Shown piece by piece: positions 46,601-57,612 of a stretch of 64,000 nucleotides of DNA. The position numbers and the translations under genes are program-made. The notes beneath the pieces were generated by a model, which did not search any database, was not told the origin of the DNA, and worked only from the letters and a program-made list of their open reading frames with translations. Source of the DNA: Dipteris shenzhenensis (taxonomy: Eukaryota; Polypodiophyta; Polypodiopsida; Gleicheniales); assembly GCA_047967505.1 (NCBI GenBank), contig CM106539.1; one strand, 5' to 3'. The stretch's first letter is position 1. Each line of letters begins with the position of its first letter.

Positions 46601-47029
46601 GGAAGCTGAAGGAGATGGATATGACACTGACCTTGCCTCAGAAGGTTACATGAAAAGACCATGAAGATATCTAGAGTTATGAAAACTTATCTTTACTTTT
46701 CTTTATTATTTAAAAGCCCTTTTTAAATTATAATTAATTAAAAATTTTGAATCTCATAATTATTTTATCCTTTTATAGGACGAGGAAAAGGAGGAGGATG
46801 AGGAGCACACAGCTGGAGTAGAGAATATAGGAAGCTCATCTCAAGAAAGCAAAGCTACTCTGGCTATCCATCAGATGAGTCTAGAAAATCATCATACCTT
46901 GCAACAGATGGAGAAGTCATTTCAAGTTAGGTTTCAAGTTCGAGAACAACCTCTTAGTTTTCTATTCGATGAAGAGGACATTTCAATCCTAATAGTGAAA
47001 CATCTAATTCGAGAATTGTAACCTCAAAA

Positions 47030-47410
47030 AGAGAACTCTAGGGGAATCTTTGAAAGATTCCCTCTTTTTCATGAGAATTTTACGTTTTTTGAAAAAGATG
47101 GCCTTTTTGTGTGACGCTTTTTGAAAAAATACATAAAAACCATGCTTTTATGAAATTTTTCTTGACAAAGTTTTTTTGGAAAACGGGCACAAACAACTAC
47201 ACTTGGAATACCAAAACTGCAAAAAATACATTAATTTTTTAAAACCAATATAATAAGGGCCTATGTATCCAATGCACATAAAAGGACCATGGCATAACAC
47301 ATTTCAAAATCCTAAAAAGGTACAAATCACATTGTTGCACAAACATGCATGCCACTGATTCTACAAAGAACAATACTCATCCTCTGATCCTACACCTTCA
47401 AATGCACTAG
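47030..47410. other. spacer between element B and the next transposase relic
   Basis: T-rich and A-rich sequence with a short hairpin GGGAATCTTTGAAAGATTCCC at about 47041-47061. No gene is seen. Confidence 0.45.
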
Positions 47411-47413
47411 AGC

Positions 47414-48067
47414 CTAAGCTTTGTGCAGTAGAAGTTGAAGATCCTTCCTCCACAACAACATCATGCCTTCTTGATCTTTCTTCATTTGAAATTGGTGTTG
47501 AAAGCTTAACTCGTTAAGCTTCTCAATACATCGATCAATTTGCTTGTTGTCACCAAACACAAAGCGTTTAAAATCTATTGTTTTTTCCATGTTTGCAATT
47601 ATCAGTTTTGGCACATATGCATCCAGTAAAATGTGGATTATTGCATCCCCATCCCATGCTTCTTTTCTTCTCAGCTTTACTGAGAACTGGCTAAACATCT
47701 AATCAATATGGTTGTGTGTGTGACCCACCATAAGGAATCCTAATTTCACTTTCAGAAATATACCTTTCTCCACAAGCATGCAAAGATATGCCAACACAAC
47801 TTGATTCTTGTTTTCTCTTGATCTATTATCAAGTTGGACATACAACACTTTTGGAAGAGGTGGTGTAAGATTCCTCAATGCATCATTAAGAATGGAAACT
47901 GTGAGATTAGGTTCATTTCTTACGTTTGGTGTCATCAGATAAACCTTGGGGATTAATTCACCATGGTAGATCAAACATCCAACTACGTGATATAAGATGA
48001 AGTTCTCCGCTTTCAAATCCTTGGGCACTCGTTTCAAGTGTGGAAGATTGGTCTTCTTTTGATTCAT
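47414..48067 (-). pseudogene. DUF7869-like transposase fragment, copy 2
   Basis: The minus strand encodes, from 48067 down, KKTNLPHLKRVPKDL, YVQLDNRSRENKN and KLGFLMVGHTHNHID. After a stop it continues in a second segment (47698-47414) starting MFSQFSVKLRRKEAWDG. The QLDN..RENKN box followed by GHTH..ID is the same signature as in copy 1 at 31967-35000, better preserved here. Only the core remains. A copia gag starts about 120 bp further upstream on the same strand. Confidence 0.7.
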
Positions 48068-48187
48068 CCCATCAATGATGATGGTTATGTACTTATTAGG
48101 CTATTGCTAGCTCTTCCGTGACTTCACTCTTTCTTGGGACTTCCCCCTGAACTGTGATCTGCCCCTTTGCACATTTAAGGCTGCATC

Positions 48188-48793
48188 CTACTTGTTGCCA
48201 TCCATAGACTTCCGTCTAATCTCCTCGGCCAACAAGCTACCCACAACATCATCAAATTTCAGTACTCCACCAGGTGCAGAGTTACTGACAGCTGTACGGA
48301 AGGTATCCCATGAGGATGGCAATGAACATAAGAGAAATATTGCCTTAGTCTCCGCATCAAAATTCATTTTCTGAGCCTGAAGCTGGCTGAAAATAATATT
48401 GAATTCATTCAAGTGAGAAGCAATGGAGACCCCTTCCTTCATTTGCAGCTCAAACAACCTCTTCATGAGGTAAACTTTATTAGAGGCAGTTTCCTTCTCA
48501 TAAGTGGCACACAGTTTCTTCCACAAATCTTCCGTAGTCTGCTCATTTACTACTGTGAAATAAACTGACTCTGCAAGATGAAGTCTAATAGTAGACTTTG
48601 CTAATGCATCCAACTCATTCCAATCATCCTCAGACATATCCACAGGCTTAGCTTCAATACCTGCCAAGGGTTTAATCTGCTTCTTTTGAATAAGCACATC
48701 CCTTATTTGTTCTTTCCACAAAGAAAAGTTTGTCCCATCAAACTTTTTAATGCTGAAAAACTCCTTTTCAGACATGGAAGAGGATGCCATGAT
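48188..48793 (-). CDS. Ty1/copia gag (UBN2-type), open
   Basis: An open frame starts MASSSMSEKEFFSIKKFDG at about 48791; an earlier in-frame ATG at 48812 is less likely because the MASS start is typical. It has NFSLWKEQIRDVLIQKK, EDLWKKLCATYE, LMKRLFELQMKEG and LLCSLPSSWDTF, the order of copia gag capsid proteins. It packages element RNA into cytoplasmic particles. The frame ends RRKSMDGNK at 48188, where a zinc knuckle and pol would follow, but the next sequence is a transposase relic on the same strand. The gag is therefore the last part left of this element. Confidence 0.85.
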   Translation of the reverse strand: MMASSSMSEKEFFSIKKFDGTNFSLWKEQIRDVLIQKKQIKPLAGIEAKPVDMSEDDWNELDALAKSTIRLHLAESVYFTVVNEQTTEDLWKKLCATYEKETASNKVYLMKRLFELQMKEGVSIASHLNEFNIIFSQLQAQKMNFDAETKAIFLLCSLPSSWDTFRTAVSNSAPGGVLKFDDVVGSLLAEEIRRKSMDGNK

Positions 48794-48814
48794 GCAAATA
48801 AAGCAAAATCCCAA

Positions 48815-50213
48815 ATGCTAGTGCCTGCAAGAGAGAATCACACCAAATACTAGGTGCACCCAAATGTGTATGCCACAATAGAGTGAAATGTCACCAAAAC
48901 TCAAAGCTCAAAGCATCAAAAGATGCATCTGACTCATGTGCATATACTATGCATCCATATGAGCAAATCTGGCCCAAAAGAAAATGCCAATAAGTGCCAA
49001 ATGACTCAAGCATAAACACCATCCACTGGCATATGCATCAATTATATCTCATCCAACAGAGCATAGCACTATCAGTGCATCACCAACAATGTGTCAAAGC
49101 TGTCCCTCAGCATAAAATAGCATCCATGTGCAAAGCGTCCATAAAAAATAGCATCCCACAAGGCAATTTGGGCCTATCAGCGCATCCAACAAGGACCGCA
49201 ATGCATCCAAATGGCCTATAAATCATCCACTGCAACCCAATGCATACCACGAATGAGCACACACTGCTCAAACTGCAACCAAAGTGATCTGCATAAGGTA
49301 TGCTCAAGAAATCATAGTCCCACGGTAATGAGCGCTACTGAAAATAGAACCTGAGATGCCTCAAAACATGGGTGCCATCGCATAATTGGACTCAGCAAGA
49401 AAATCTGCAAATATCTCTCTTCTGCCAGAACTCCAAAATCCCAACCAATGAGTGAGAAATGGGAGTCAATACTTATCCATTGCCATGTGGCATAAATGTA
49501 AGGTTTCAAAACCTTAGAATGAAAAATGCATAACAGAGAGACGAAATCGAATACACAGAGATTTATAACTCTGAAAATCCTCCATCGAATCATGCAAGAA
49601 CTAATAGGTAGGGGTTTTTGGGCGTCGAAACGCAATGGGACAGATGGTTTTGGAAACCGTGGTCTCAATCAGTGGGTCCAACACACGGACTAAAAAACGT
49701 TTTTTGAAACAGAGCTATCTGTAAACTCCACCGAAGTGCGAATGATGAGCAACATAGAAGTTTTAGGACCTCTTGAGTCCACCGGAACTGACAGATCTGC
49801 AAATGGTTGCTCCAAACTTGAGTTCCAACACCCAGGCAAAAAACGCAGGAACTAACACATTGAGTCAGAAATCCACTGAAATGATCCCAGATTCAGGAAT
49901 GAAGGTGTTTCCAGGCTCCTGAAGTAATGTGGATACCAAAAGCAAGCAATAGTTGCCTCTACAAGTCAATACGGAGTCTGTCATCGAACGGAACAGGGAA
50001 AAGCTCAAAAAACGACTTTTTCTTTGAAAGCTCTTAATAGGCTCTCAAAATCACTTCGTAAAGCCAAAGTGACTTTTCCAAAGGTTCCTCCAAGGTCTCT
50101 GCACACTCGAATGCAAGTAAAGTCACCCACAAAGCTTCCCACAGAGCTTCTCCTTCCTCCCACAGAGCTGCTGAGCTTCCAAGCATTCACGCACGCCCAG
50201 CTAGATCACCCGG
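48815..50213 (-). other. long leader between primer binding site and copia gag
   Basis: About 1.4 kb without clear coding lies between the primer binding site at 50214-50225 and the gag start near 48791 (minus strand). It fits an untranslated leader. CATCCA-type short repeats are common at 48990-49230. Confidence 0.45.
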
Positions 50214-50225
50214 GCTCTGATACCA
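50214..50225 (-). promoter_or_regulatory. primer binding site for initiator Met tRNA
   Basis: The minus strand reads TGGTATCAGAGC, the standard plant retrotransposon primer site, two bases inside the LTR end (CTCTCA). Confidence 0.88.
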
Positions 50226-50227
50226 GT

Positions 50228-50831
50228 TGAGAGTGCTCTCAACGGAAGCAAGAACGGAAGAAGGAGAGAGAGACAGAGAGCCACACAAGTTTGGTGGGTG
50301 CAGAATCACCCTAATCTTCATTTTCATTCATTTATATATGTGTTTGAGTATTGTACATAACCGGGGTTAAATCACAGTGACCTTTAACCCCCACAGACAA
50401 GTGGAGGGTTGGCACAAGGAATCTTGCCACCTCATCCTACTTTCCCCATTATTTAACTTGCTCTCTTGGACCTTCTATACCTCCCCCACATGGGCCTATC
50501 CCATATGGAGGGAATAACTCAATATAACATCCATCTCCACCTATTTTATATTGCTTCTCCCATGGACTTTGAGCCATATCTCACTAAATGCAGCCTAGGT
50601 GGAGGGGTGGCACATGGAGGAGCCATGCCACCTTACATTTTATAATATTACTATCATGGATTATGTACAACACACCTTATGGGTCCTCTTACATGGAAGG
50701 GTGGCACATGGTCATGCCCTGCCACCTCAACCTTGGGCCCTATGCACACCATATTTTATTATACTATTGCCACATATACAAACACACATACATATTAATG
50801 CCTTTTTCCTTAGACAATTTTATCCATAACA
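50228..50831 (-). repeat. LTR (about 604 bp) between gypsy integrase and copia gag
   Basis: On the minus strand the segment starts TGTTATGG straight after a GGGGGGGGAAC polypurine tract and ends CTCTCA two bases before the primer binding site. Inside, a GTGGCACATGG...GCCACCT module recurs three times (near 50395, 50598 and 50693). A short terminal palindrome TTGAGAGTGCTCTCAA lies at 50228-50243. Because gypsy integrase abuts one side and copia gag the other, this is either one gypsy LTR with its leader, followed by a foreign gag, or two LTRs fused by recombination. Confidence 0.6.
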
Positions 50832-51500
50832 GTTCCCCCCCCAGGCAGGGAATGCACAGCATTTCCATGCCTGGGTCCATCCCGCACAAAGAAAGGCTTG
50901 AGGTAACGCTTGTTGATCACCTTCTTACCATATGGTTCATGCAGCTCCTGAACTTGTACAAAGGCATTGCTACATTCTTTGATGACTTTGTATGGACCAG
51001 CCCATAGTGGCAGAAACTTCTTATCCATTTGGTGGTCCAATCTGTTATCAAAGCATAGCACAACATCCCCCTCAGCAAAGTGTCTTTCCCATCCCTTATG
51101 AATCTTAGCATCCAATCGGGCCTTTTGTCGATTCTTTTGGATCTCTGTTTGGTGTAGTGCAAGGCGTCGGGTCTCATCTAACTTCTCAAGTTGTACCAAT
51201 CTGGCCTCTACATGTTCATCTTCTGTCATCCTCTGTTCCTGTGCCAATCTCAAGGCCGGAATCTCTATCTCTAGTGGTAAAACTACCTCAGTACCATACA
51301 CCAACTCAAAAGGAGTGTGACCTGTAGATGTTTTATGAGTGATGTTGTAAGCCCACACGGCCTTAGTGACCTTCTGATCCCATTGGCTCCTGTTCCCTGC
51401 GGCCATTTTTCCCATGGTTTTACAAAGGAGGCCATTGGTCAGCTCTGTTTGACCCATGGATGGTGGATAATAGATGTTAGAAGATTAGAAATCATTGCAC
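50832..51500 (-). pseudogene. Ty3/gypsy integrase C-terminal part
   Basis: The minus strand gives YYPPSMGQTELTNGLL, AVWAYNITHKTSTGHTPFEL, VYGTEVVLPLEIEIP and, further on, LPLWAGPYKVIKE with KRYLKPFFV. This is the end of the integrase core and its C-terminal domain, ending at the polypurine tract. The core's first catalytic residues lie beyond the break near 51500, so the element is truncated at its 5' side. The frame from 51457 to 50810 is open. Confidence 0.88.
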
Positions 51501-52100
51501 CTGTCGATGTTTTAATTGGTTGCTTGTAAAATGCACCAATAGTAGAGGCTACGGGTTTTGAGCTCCAAGAAGAGCCTTGATAAGGAACAAGTTGCTACGG
51601 TACCCAAAACAAAGAAGGAGCAATCAATAGTCGACATTGTAAAGGTACAAATGGACATCTCGGATCAACAAACCGATATGCACATTGGGTGACCATCGAC
51701 CTTTGGAGCATTGATGAAGGCTATAAGCAAGATGATGACTAGACCAATTACAAGCGTTGGCAAGACCCAAAAGCTGGGTGTGTGGATTAAACCTGTGATG
51801 ATTGCTTGACATCTCAAACAAAGAACAAACATCATGCTCGGATTCTACAATTGGACCTACACTAGTGTTATCTCAACACTGTCCTCATGCTATGTTAACA
51901 TTTGCAGCAATGCTCTTATGGTTGGTTGAGATTTTTGACAGAGCTATCCATCACCCCCATAGCAAGACACCAGTGTAGATAATTTCAATGGCGATGCAGC
52001 TCTCATTTTGTATTAAAAAAGAAGGAATTCAGCACATCGGCTATCTCCAATCAAAGGTGATACAGGGCCATGTCATACAAAGGGTTTTAAACCTTTGTAG
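51501..52100. other. spacer without recognised genes
   Basis: Short frames only; no motif is seen on either strand. Confidence 0.4.
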
Positions 52101-52106
52101 AAAGCC

Positions 52107-52314
52107 ACATCATCACTCTTTTGTTTTACCCCTCTCACTCCCTAAGGTCCTACATTTCACCCCCAAGGACTTAAGAAACTTCCAACTCTTCCAACCTTCC
52201 TAACTTTGGCACATCATCACTCTTTTGTTTTACCCCTCTCACTCCCTAAGGTCCTACATTTCACCCCCAAGGACTTGAGAAACTTCCAACTCTTCCAACC
52301 TTCCTAACTTTGGC
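52107..52314 (+). repeat. 104-bp direct tandem duplication
   Basis: Positions 52107-52210 and 52211-52314 are identical apart from TTAAGAAAC versus TTGAGAAAC. The unit runs from ACATCATCACTCTTTTG to TAACTTTGGC. It lies just upstream of a gypsy gag relic, where a leader or LTR would be expected. Confidence 0.92.
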
Positions 52315-52558
52315 AAATTCAAGGAAGAAGATCAAAGATCGAAGCGAGAAGTTTGAGATTTCAAAGCAAAGAATTTGAGACAGAGGGAAGCCAAAGAAGC
52401 GAGAATGAAGGTGAAGATCGCTTGCAAAGTAAAAGGGTGCATTGACTTCAAAAGCAAGCCCAAAGCCTCGAACAAATACCAAGGGAGTGGGCATCACATG
52501 TTTCTCTCTGTTATAAAGCTCCTTGCTTTATAATTTTTGGAAAGTTTTGTATTTTGAA

Positions 52559-53529
52559 ATGACGAGTCCAAAAAGAGATGAATCAATTTGGGAGAGAGAG
52601 GAAAGAGCTAGAAAGGGAAAGATGGTTATGCAAGAGGAAATACATGAGGAAGCGCATAACGAAACTTAAGAGGATAGTGTGGAAATGGAGGCTATAGATT
52701 ACGGTGATTATGGAATTCTATATACACAATTCATTAAACTCGAAACTCAAACACAAAACATTGAAACCTAGTTAGGAACTATTAATGATTCATTGAAGTA
52801 CCTAACTGAATCCATAACGAAGTTATCCGATTCTCAATCAGTAACTCCTATGGAAAAATCTCCGACTTCTCCTAATCAAGTTGAGAGGTCCACCTCTCAA
52901 CTTAGAGAAACCTCTAACATCCTTAACTACTTGAAATTGCCAATTTTCAATGAGGAAGAAAATGAGCATAATAAAGATGCAATTAACATGTTCTTACAAA
53001 ATTGGCAAGACTTCCATCGACTCAGGAATAACCCTCCTGAAAATCAAGTTGTGGAAGTAAGTCTTTCCCTTGGAAATAGGGCCTTTAAATGGGGGATGAG
53101 CCTCAGAGAAATGATAGAGTTTCTAGTTATTGGGCTGAGTTTGAACAAGCCTTCTTAAAATAGTTTTTACCAAAAAGTGAACTAAAAGAGCATGGGAGGC
53201 TTGGGACAATTGCACTATGGGTAAAAACACTCTAGTCCAATATATAGCAAGTTGCAGTCCTTAAGCTGAAGGGAATTGATGAATTCCAAAAGATAAGGGG
53301 TTTTGTGAGAGGTCTCAAAGAAACTTATAAGGTTAAGATGAGAAGGAATTCTCCCAAAACCTTTGAAGAAGCAATTAAGTATGCCCAAATATACAACGAT
53401 ACGATGGGTAAATCTAAAGCTAGAACTTTCGAACAAATAGGTTTTGCTTCTAAGTTCAACAAATTTTCCAATTTGAAAAGGAAGGGGAAACACAAGAACC
53501 TCCCTCTAAGGGCAAACCCTCAAAAGTAA
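52559..53529 (+). pseudogene. Ty3/gypsy gag, decayed
   Basis: An ATG at about 52559 opens MTSPKRDESIWEREERARK and meets stops near 52670 and 52770. The frame resumes with KLPIFNEEENEHNKDAINMF, LQNWQDFHR and NRAFKWGMS. It then shifts and continues as RGFVRGLKETYKVKMRRN, SPKTFEEAIKYAQIY and a basic tail. Order and motifs fit a retrotransposon capsid. No zinc knuckle, protease or reverse transcriptase follows. It is non-functional. Confidence 0.68.
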
Positions 53530-54158
53530 TTGCGAATGTACCCTCTCCGATGGTACCAACCTACTCATGAAAGCAAGGGTCTACACCAAGGGCGGATGAA
53601 CAAGAACCCGCTTCCCCCAAGAAGACGGACCACGCCATAACAACTAAGCCCAACACAAATGTGCCTCTAGCATCCAAGGTAAAAGACAAGTTGGACACTT
53701 ACTCTATGTGGCTTTTTACACGCTATGTAGTAGTACCGCATCCGCCCACACCGCATTCCCCATAATCATCGAGTCCAAGTCTAGGTGAGTCAATACGGTA
53801 GGCATCTCACCCAACGCACCCGTAGCCCACCAGTCCCTACCGCGAACACGCACACCCGTGTCAAAGATGGGTTGAGGATTAAAAGATCTAAGAGTCCATG
53901 GTATGATAGTCGTAATGGTAAAAAATGATGGCTAAAATTTACATCATGGTTCAATACCATTGTCACACTTGTGTCGACTATCACAAGACTTATCTTACAA
54001 AGTTGTGAGTATAAACAATGGGCAGTGTGTGCAAAGCATTTGTGAGCCACTTTTCTTTAGGAAGACTCTTGTTTTGCATGAGTTATTAACACTTTGCTGT
54101 TGATCTCACCCTTTCGACTTCAACTCAGTGAGTTGCAGAGCTCAACCATTCCATTCTA
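53530..54158. other. spacer without recognised genes
   Basis: No family motif is seen. It may hold degraded internal sequence of the gypsy element. Confidence 0.35.
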
Positions 54159-55547
54159 ATGGAATTTGTCAGAATTCAAAATGAGGATAGATCTTTGCAT
54201 ATGTTTGTTCACACATTTGTAGGTAGAGGAGTGTGGTTAGAGATGGTGCTTGATAGCCATTTTAAATTCACACTTGGGTCCATATCTGTCCATCAGCACT
54301 TCGGTGATAATGGGTCTAATTTGACAATGGAGCCACAATACGAACTCCATGACGATGGATACAAATTGTTTCACCTTGATGCACAGTTCGGTGATATTTT
54401 CACCGTGAAGGGAGAGAGATTCAAGCTTGATGACAATGAACTTCAGAAGACTCTACTGCACGAGAACAAAAAAGATTTCTACTCTGTTTTCAACAAAAAT
54501 GATGAGGCAAGGACACTTGATTCAGCTAGCAACATTGAGAATGACAAACAACATAGTGTCACTGACATTATTATGCGACTACCTACAAAGAATAGATTGC
54601 GTGAGGCCTACGAGAAGGTTGAAATGCATGTCACTATCGATGAGTTGCCTTCTACTTATGATGGTGATGTTGAGTTACTAGCTACTTTAGTGAAACATTG
54701 CAGAAAAGGTATGGAGCCAAAATTTGATGGTCATGTTTGGAGTGATCCTATTACAACAAATATAGTATTTCTTGGTGTGGAGGTCACCTCTGTTGTATGA
54801 ATGCAACTTGTGGTTATAAAAAAAGAATTGGGATAGAGAATGAGACACAATGGGATGGGAGAGAGTGGCCCCAGCAAATGTGTTAATTGAATCATATGGC
54901 TCGTTATCATGTATACATTGTGGTCGTCCACAATTTGCATGGAGAGATGTTACTGTGAAATGTTACTTTGCATGCCAGAATGTAGAGATGGTGTGAATCT
55001 TACTCATGTAGTCATACACCATGGCCATCATAATCATCCCATTGGAGATGGTTTGACTAGGAGAGCAAAGGATGCCATTAAAACTTGAAATGGTGAGGGC
55101 TGGTGGTGTTGTATGCCCTAAAGGGATACAAAATATAATTGTCCAAGACATTATTATGGAAACTTTATTGTCTAAAAAAGTGCAAGATGGGATTAAGATG
55201 TCGAATGTTGAGCTACAAGATTTGCTAAAACTATGTGAACCTTTGCTCGACAAAAGAAGGTAATTACCATACTATTTATAGTTGCATTGGTTTATTAAAT
55301 TATGTTATTGACAATGAATATAATATTGACCAACTTTTTGTCTGTATATAGATTATCAAGATGGATTGAGGAGGGTCGACGTGACTCTCAACCTGTGTTA
55401 GATGGGCTAGATGGAATTTTATACTTGAAAAGACATTGTAGATATAGTTATTTCCAAAGTATAGTGTTTCTTGGACAATTGCAACATAGTTCATTAAGTA
55501 GGTGTCATGTATTTAAAATGTCTACACAAGGTTTTGGTTCATGGTAA
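54159..55547 (+). pseudogene. multi-exon gene relic with a Cys/His zinc-finger-like region, unknown family
   Basis: The first frame (54159-54800, 213 codons) has no recognised domain; it is acidic with YELHDDGYKLFHLDAQFGD. Two shifts later come SYGSLSCIHCGRPQFAWRD, a Cys pair near 54990, and LTHVVIHHGHHNHPIGDGL. Together these form a CxxC...CxxC...HxxHxH-like arrangement recalling transposon-linked zinc fingers. A further segment, KMSNVELQDLLKLCEPLLDK, stops at a GTAATT donor. After a TATATAG acceptor near 55350 it continues LSRWIEEGRRDSQPVLDGLD and GILYLKRHCRYSYFQ. The function is unknown, and decay is clear from the shifts. Confidence 0.42.
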
Positions 55548-55698
55548 ATAAAATGAGATCTGGGGGAGATCAAGCCCACAGCAACACCACCTCCACTAGC
55601 TGCTCAAATAGTGTTAACTGATGAGGCAATGCACATCTTGGTGAATGCCCTAGGAAGGGGGGCCACACCAGCTCCCCCCCGCCCCAATGTTTCCTGTA

Positions 55699-55846
55699 GG
55701 GATTGCAAATCCCTCGAGGAGCCGACCCATAGCAATCTCCAAGTTAATGACCAAGTTCCTTGCAAATCCCTAGAGGAGCCGACCCATAGCAAATCCCTCG
55801 AGGAGTCGACCCATAGCAATATCCAAGTTAATGACCAAGTTCCTTC
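55699..55846 (+). repeat. coding-type minisatellite (KSLEEPTHS / NLQVNDQVP modules)
   Basis: GCAAATCCCTCGAGGAGCCGACCCATAG occurs three times, and AGCAAT-TCCAAGTTAATGACCAAGTTCCTT twice, alternating. One frame gives KSLEEPTHSNLQVNDQVPC repeats. It sits at the 5' side of the gypsy gag relic at 55831. Confidence 0.85.
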
Positions 55847-56960
55847 GAGAAGGAGACCCAGTCTCCCACATGGAGCGATTTGAACAAATTTGCGAAGCTT
55901 TTGGTGCTCTTGGAGATCTAGAGATGGCCAACGTGTTTGGTCTCAGCTTGGATGGCAAAGCAAGCCAATGGTATAGGGCTCCCACCCCAGAAGATAAGAT
56001 CAACTGGGAGATATTGAGAAAGGCCTTTATTGTGGGCTTTGCCCTCAATGGCCATAAATGGAGCCTGATCAACCAATTGTATGGTGTAAAGTAGAATGAT
56101 AAGGAATCCCTAAGGGATTACATTGCCAGGATCAAGCACCTCAATGCTCGCTGTGAATTGTACGAGTGGATGATGAATGACTATTGCCCCGCTTCCTTAT
56201 CCAATTGGCAAACCCAAAGCTGCATGACCACCTCATGGTGATGAATCCTACCTTCTTCGATTTATGCAGCAAGGTGGACATCCGCATATGTGACAACATG
56301 ATGGACAAGGAAAATTCGGATAAAGCCCCGGACCCCTCAGAAATAGCTCCATCAGTTGGGTCTTTGAGTGTAGAAATGATCAAGAAGGAGACTAACGAGC
56401 CCAAAGGCTTGGATATGAGTGAGCTGGCCTCCTACTATGGGCCACTCACTCTCTCCACACTTCAAGCCGTGATAGAGAAAAAGAATGCAAGGTTGAGGTG
56501 GCCAGGATGAAACGCTAGCCCATCAAGGAAGCCAGAATCCACAACGCTAAGCTCTGACAGCATAAGCAAATGACACTGCTTAAGGCAACATGCTTAAGGC
56601 AACAACGACTGAACAGATGCAACTAATGGATGAGCTAACAGTGGAGATAGCCAAGTTGCTTGTTCAACTATAGGTTCTGCGCATGCGCATCAAAGCACTC
56701 GTGGATCTAGGAGTGAGCCACGAATTCATCTCTCATGAGGTATGGGAAAAGCTACAGGTACCCCTAACCATCATTGTTGCTTCAATAAGAGCTATAAATG
56801 GCCAACTCCTGCAAACTTTGGGTTTTGTGAATATAAGTATAATGGTTGTTCATCAGGCAGTGGATATATGATTTTATGTTCTCCCCACAGAAGCAATTGA
56901 AGAATAGATTATATTAGGAAGAACTTGGTGCTACACCTAAACTGTCAAATCAATTGGCGC
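55831..56960 (+). pseudogene. Ty3/gypsy gag and aspartic protease, decayed
   Basis: Gag starts within MTKFLREGDPVSHMERFEQI, continues GLSLDGKASQWYR and WEILRKAFIVGF, then breaks at a stop near 56092. It resumes as SLRDYIARIKHLNARCELYE and shifts again into FLIQLANPKLHDHLMV and a 100-codon open segment ending at 56510. A protease-like part (56683-56871) has ALVDLGVSHEFIS in place of the usual DSGAS-H-FIS, keeping the Asp but losing the Ser and Gly-Ala context. ILGRTWC in a third frame fits the protease C-terminal flap region. No reverse transcriptase follows. Confidence 0.72.
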
Positions 56961-57612
56961 GCCCAGATTGATTCACTCACCAACGGTGGAAAAATGGTGG
57001 TAGTTCGGCTGTGTGGACCAAGCCCTGCTTCTTCAGTTCTGCCCTCGTCGATCTAGGATAATGATGCTACATAGAAGGACGGACTGGAAGCCCCAACCAC
57101 CTCCAACAACCCACCAAAAGTTGCAGCTCAAAGGGAAAAGAAAGCCAACCACAGTGCTAAACTAGTAGCATTGGCCGCTCCACTGCCACCACCATCCTCC
57201 ACTCAGGAAATTTGTGAACAACAAGTACAAGAGGCTATCGTTTGTGCCCAACATCACTTCAATCAAACCCGACTCCCAGAGGAAGCCAATGTAGCATAAA
57301 AGGCCCTGGTCGCCTCAGAGACGTTTGTGTCGAAATCATCCGTTACAAGAAGACCACACCACCAGCTCGCGCTACCACCTCATCTAACTCTTCCACTGCC
57401 ACACACCTCCAACAGCTCGGTCAACACCAACCACTTGGGCGGCCAAGGCAAGGTCATCGCCTAGGTCATGAAGCTAATAGTGCAAGCCGTGAAGGTTCCG
57501 CCGAAGGCAGCAACACAAGAACCTGTGTCTCCCCGAGTTACAGTACCACAAGACCTTGTCGACAAACTGAACGAAGCAGGCTTAGCCCTGAGGTACCAAG
57601 TACACACTAGTA
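56961..57612 (+). pseudogene. low-complexity coding-like stretch, unknown
   Basis: One frame reads KVAAQREKKANHSAKLVALA, PLPPPSSTQEICEQQVQEAI and later VTVPQDLVDKLNEAGLALRY with few stops. The composition is Ala/Pro-rich and the segment is GC-richer than its surroundings. It could be a continuation of the gypsy element or a separate ORF. No family is recognised. Confidence 0.3.

Larger units (their letters stand above)
42345..47020 (+). pseudogene. element B: ParB-like domain plus amino-methyltransferase, decayed, probably with introns
   Basis: Coding segments follow on the plus strand. 42345-42857 is a 170-codon N-terminal part of unknown type, shifting into a repeat-bearing segment (42823-43137). 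44244-44681 has IFQALIDGKKPVVSNLVLYP, as in the start of ParB-type domains. FEVIDGQHYAYACNEHSREA (VIDGQH at 44820-44837) matches the ParB G-x-H box. 45284-46138 is a 284-codon segment with SEDTTWERP and VGLCNIVIFANKDDKEKM, the region expected just after the catalytic motif. RPAKSANLLISMMEFLLPS (46279 onward) and GHLFEALIRKGHHVNIIES (46365 onward) fit motif X and the G-rich AdoMet region. The DPPY-type catalytic box is not visible. An acidic tail follows, split by a plausible intron ending TTTTATAG before 46780. Frameshifts show loss of function. It is the same arrangement as element A but well diverged. Confidence 0.58.
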
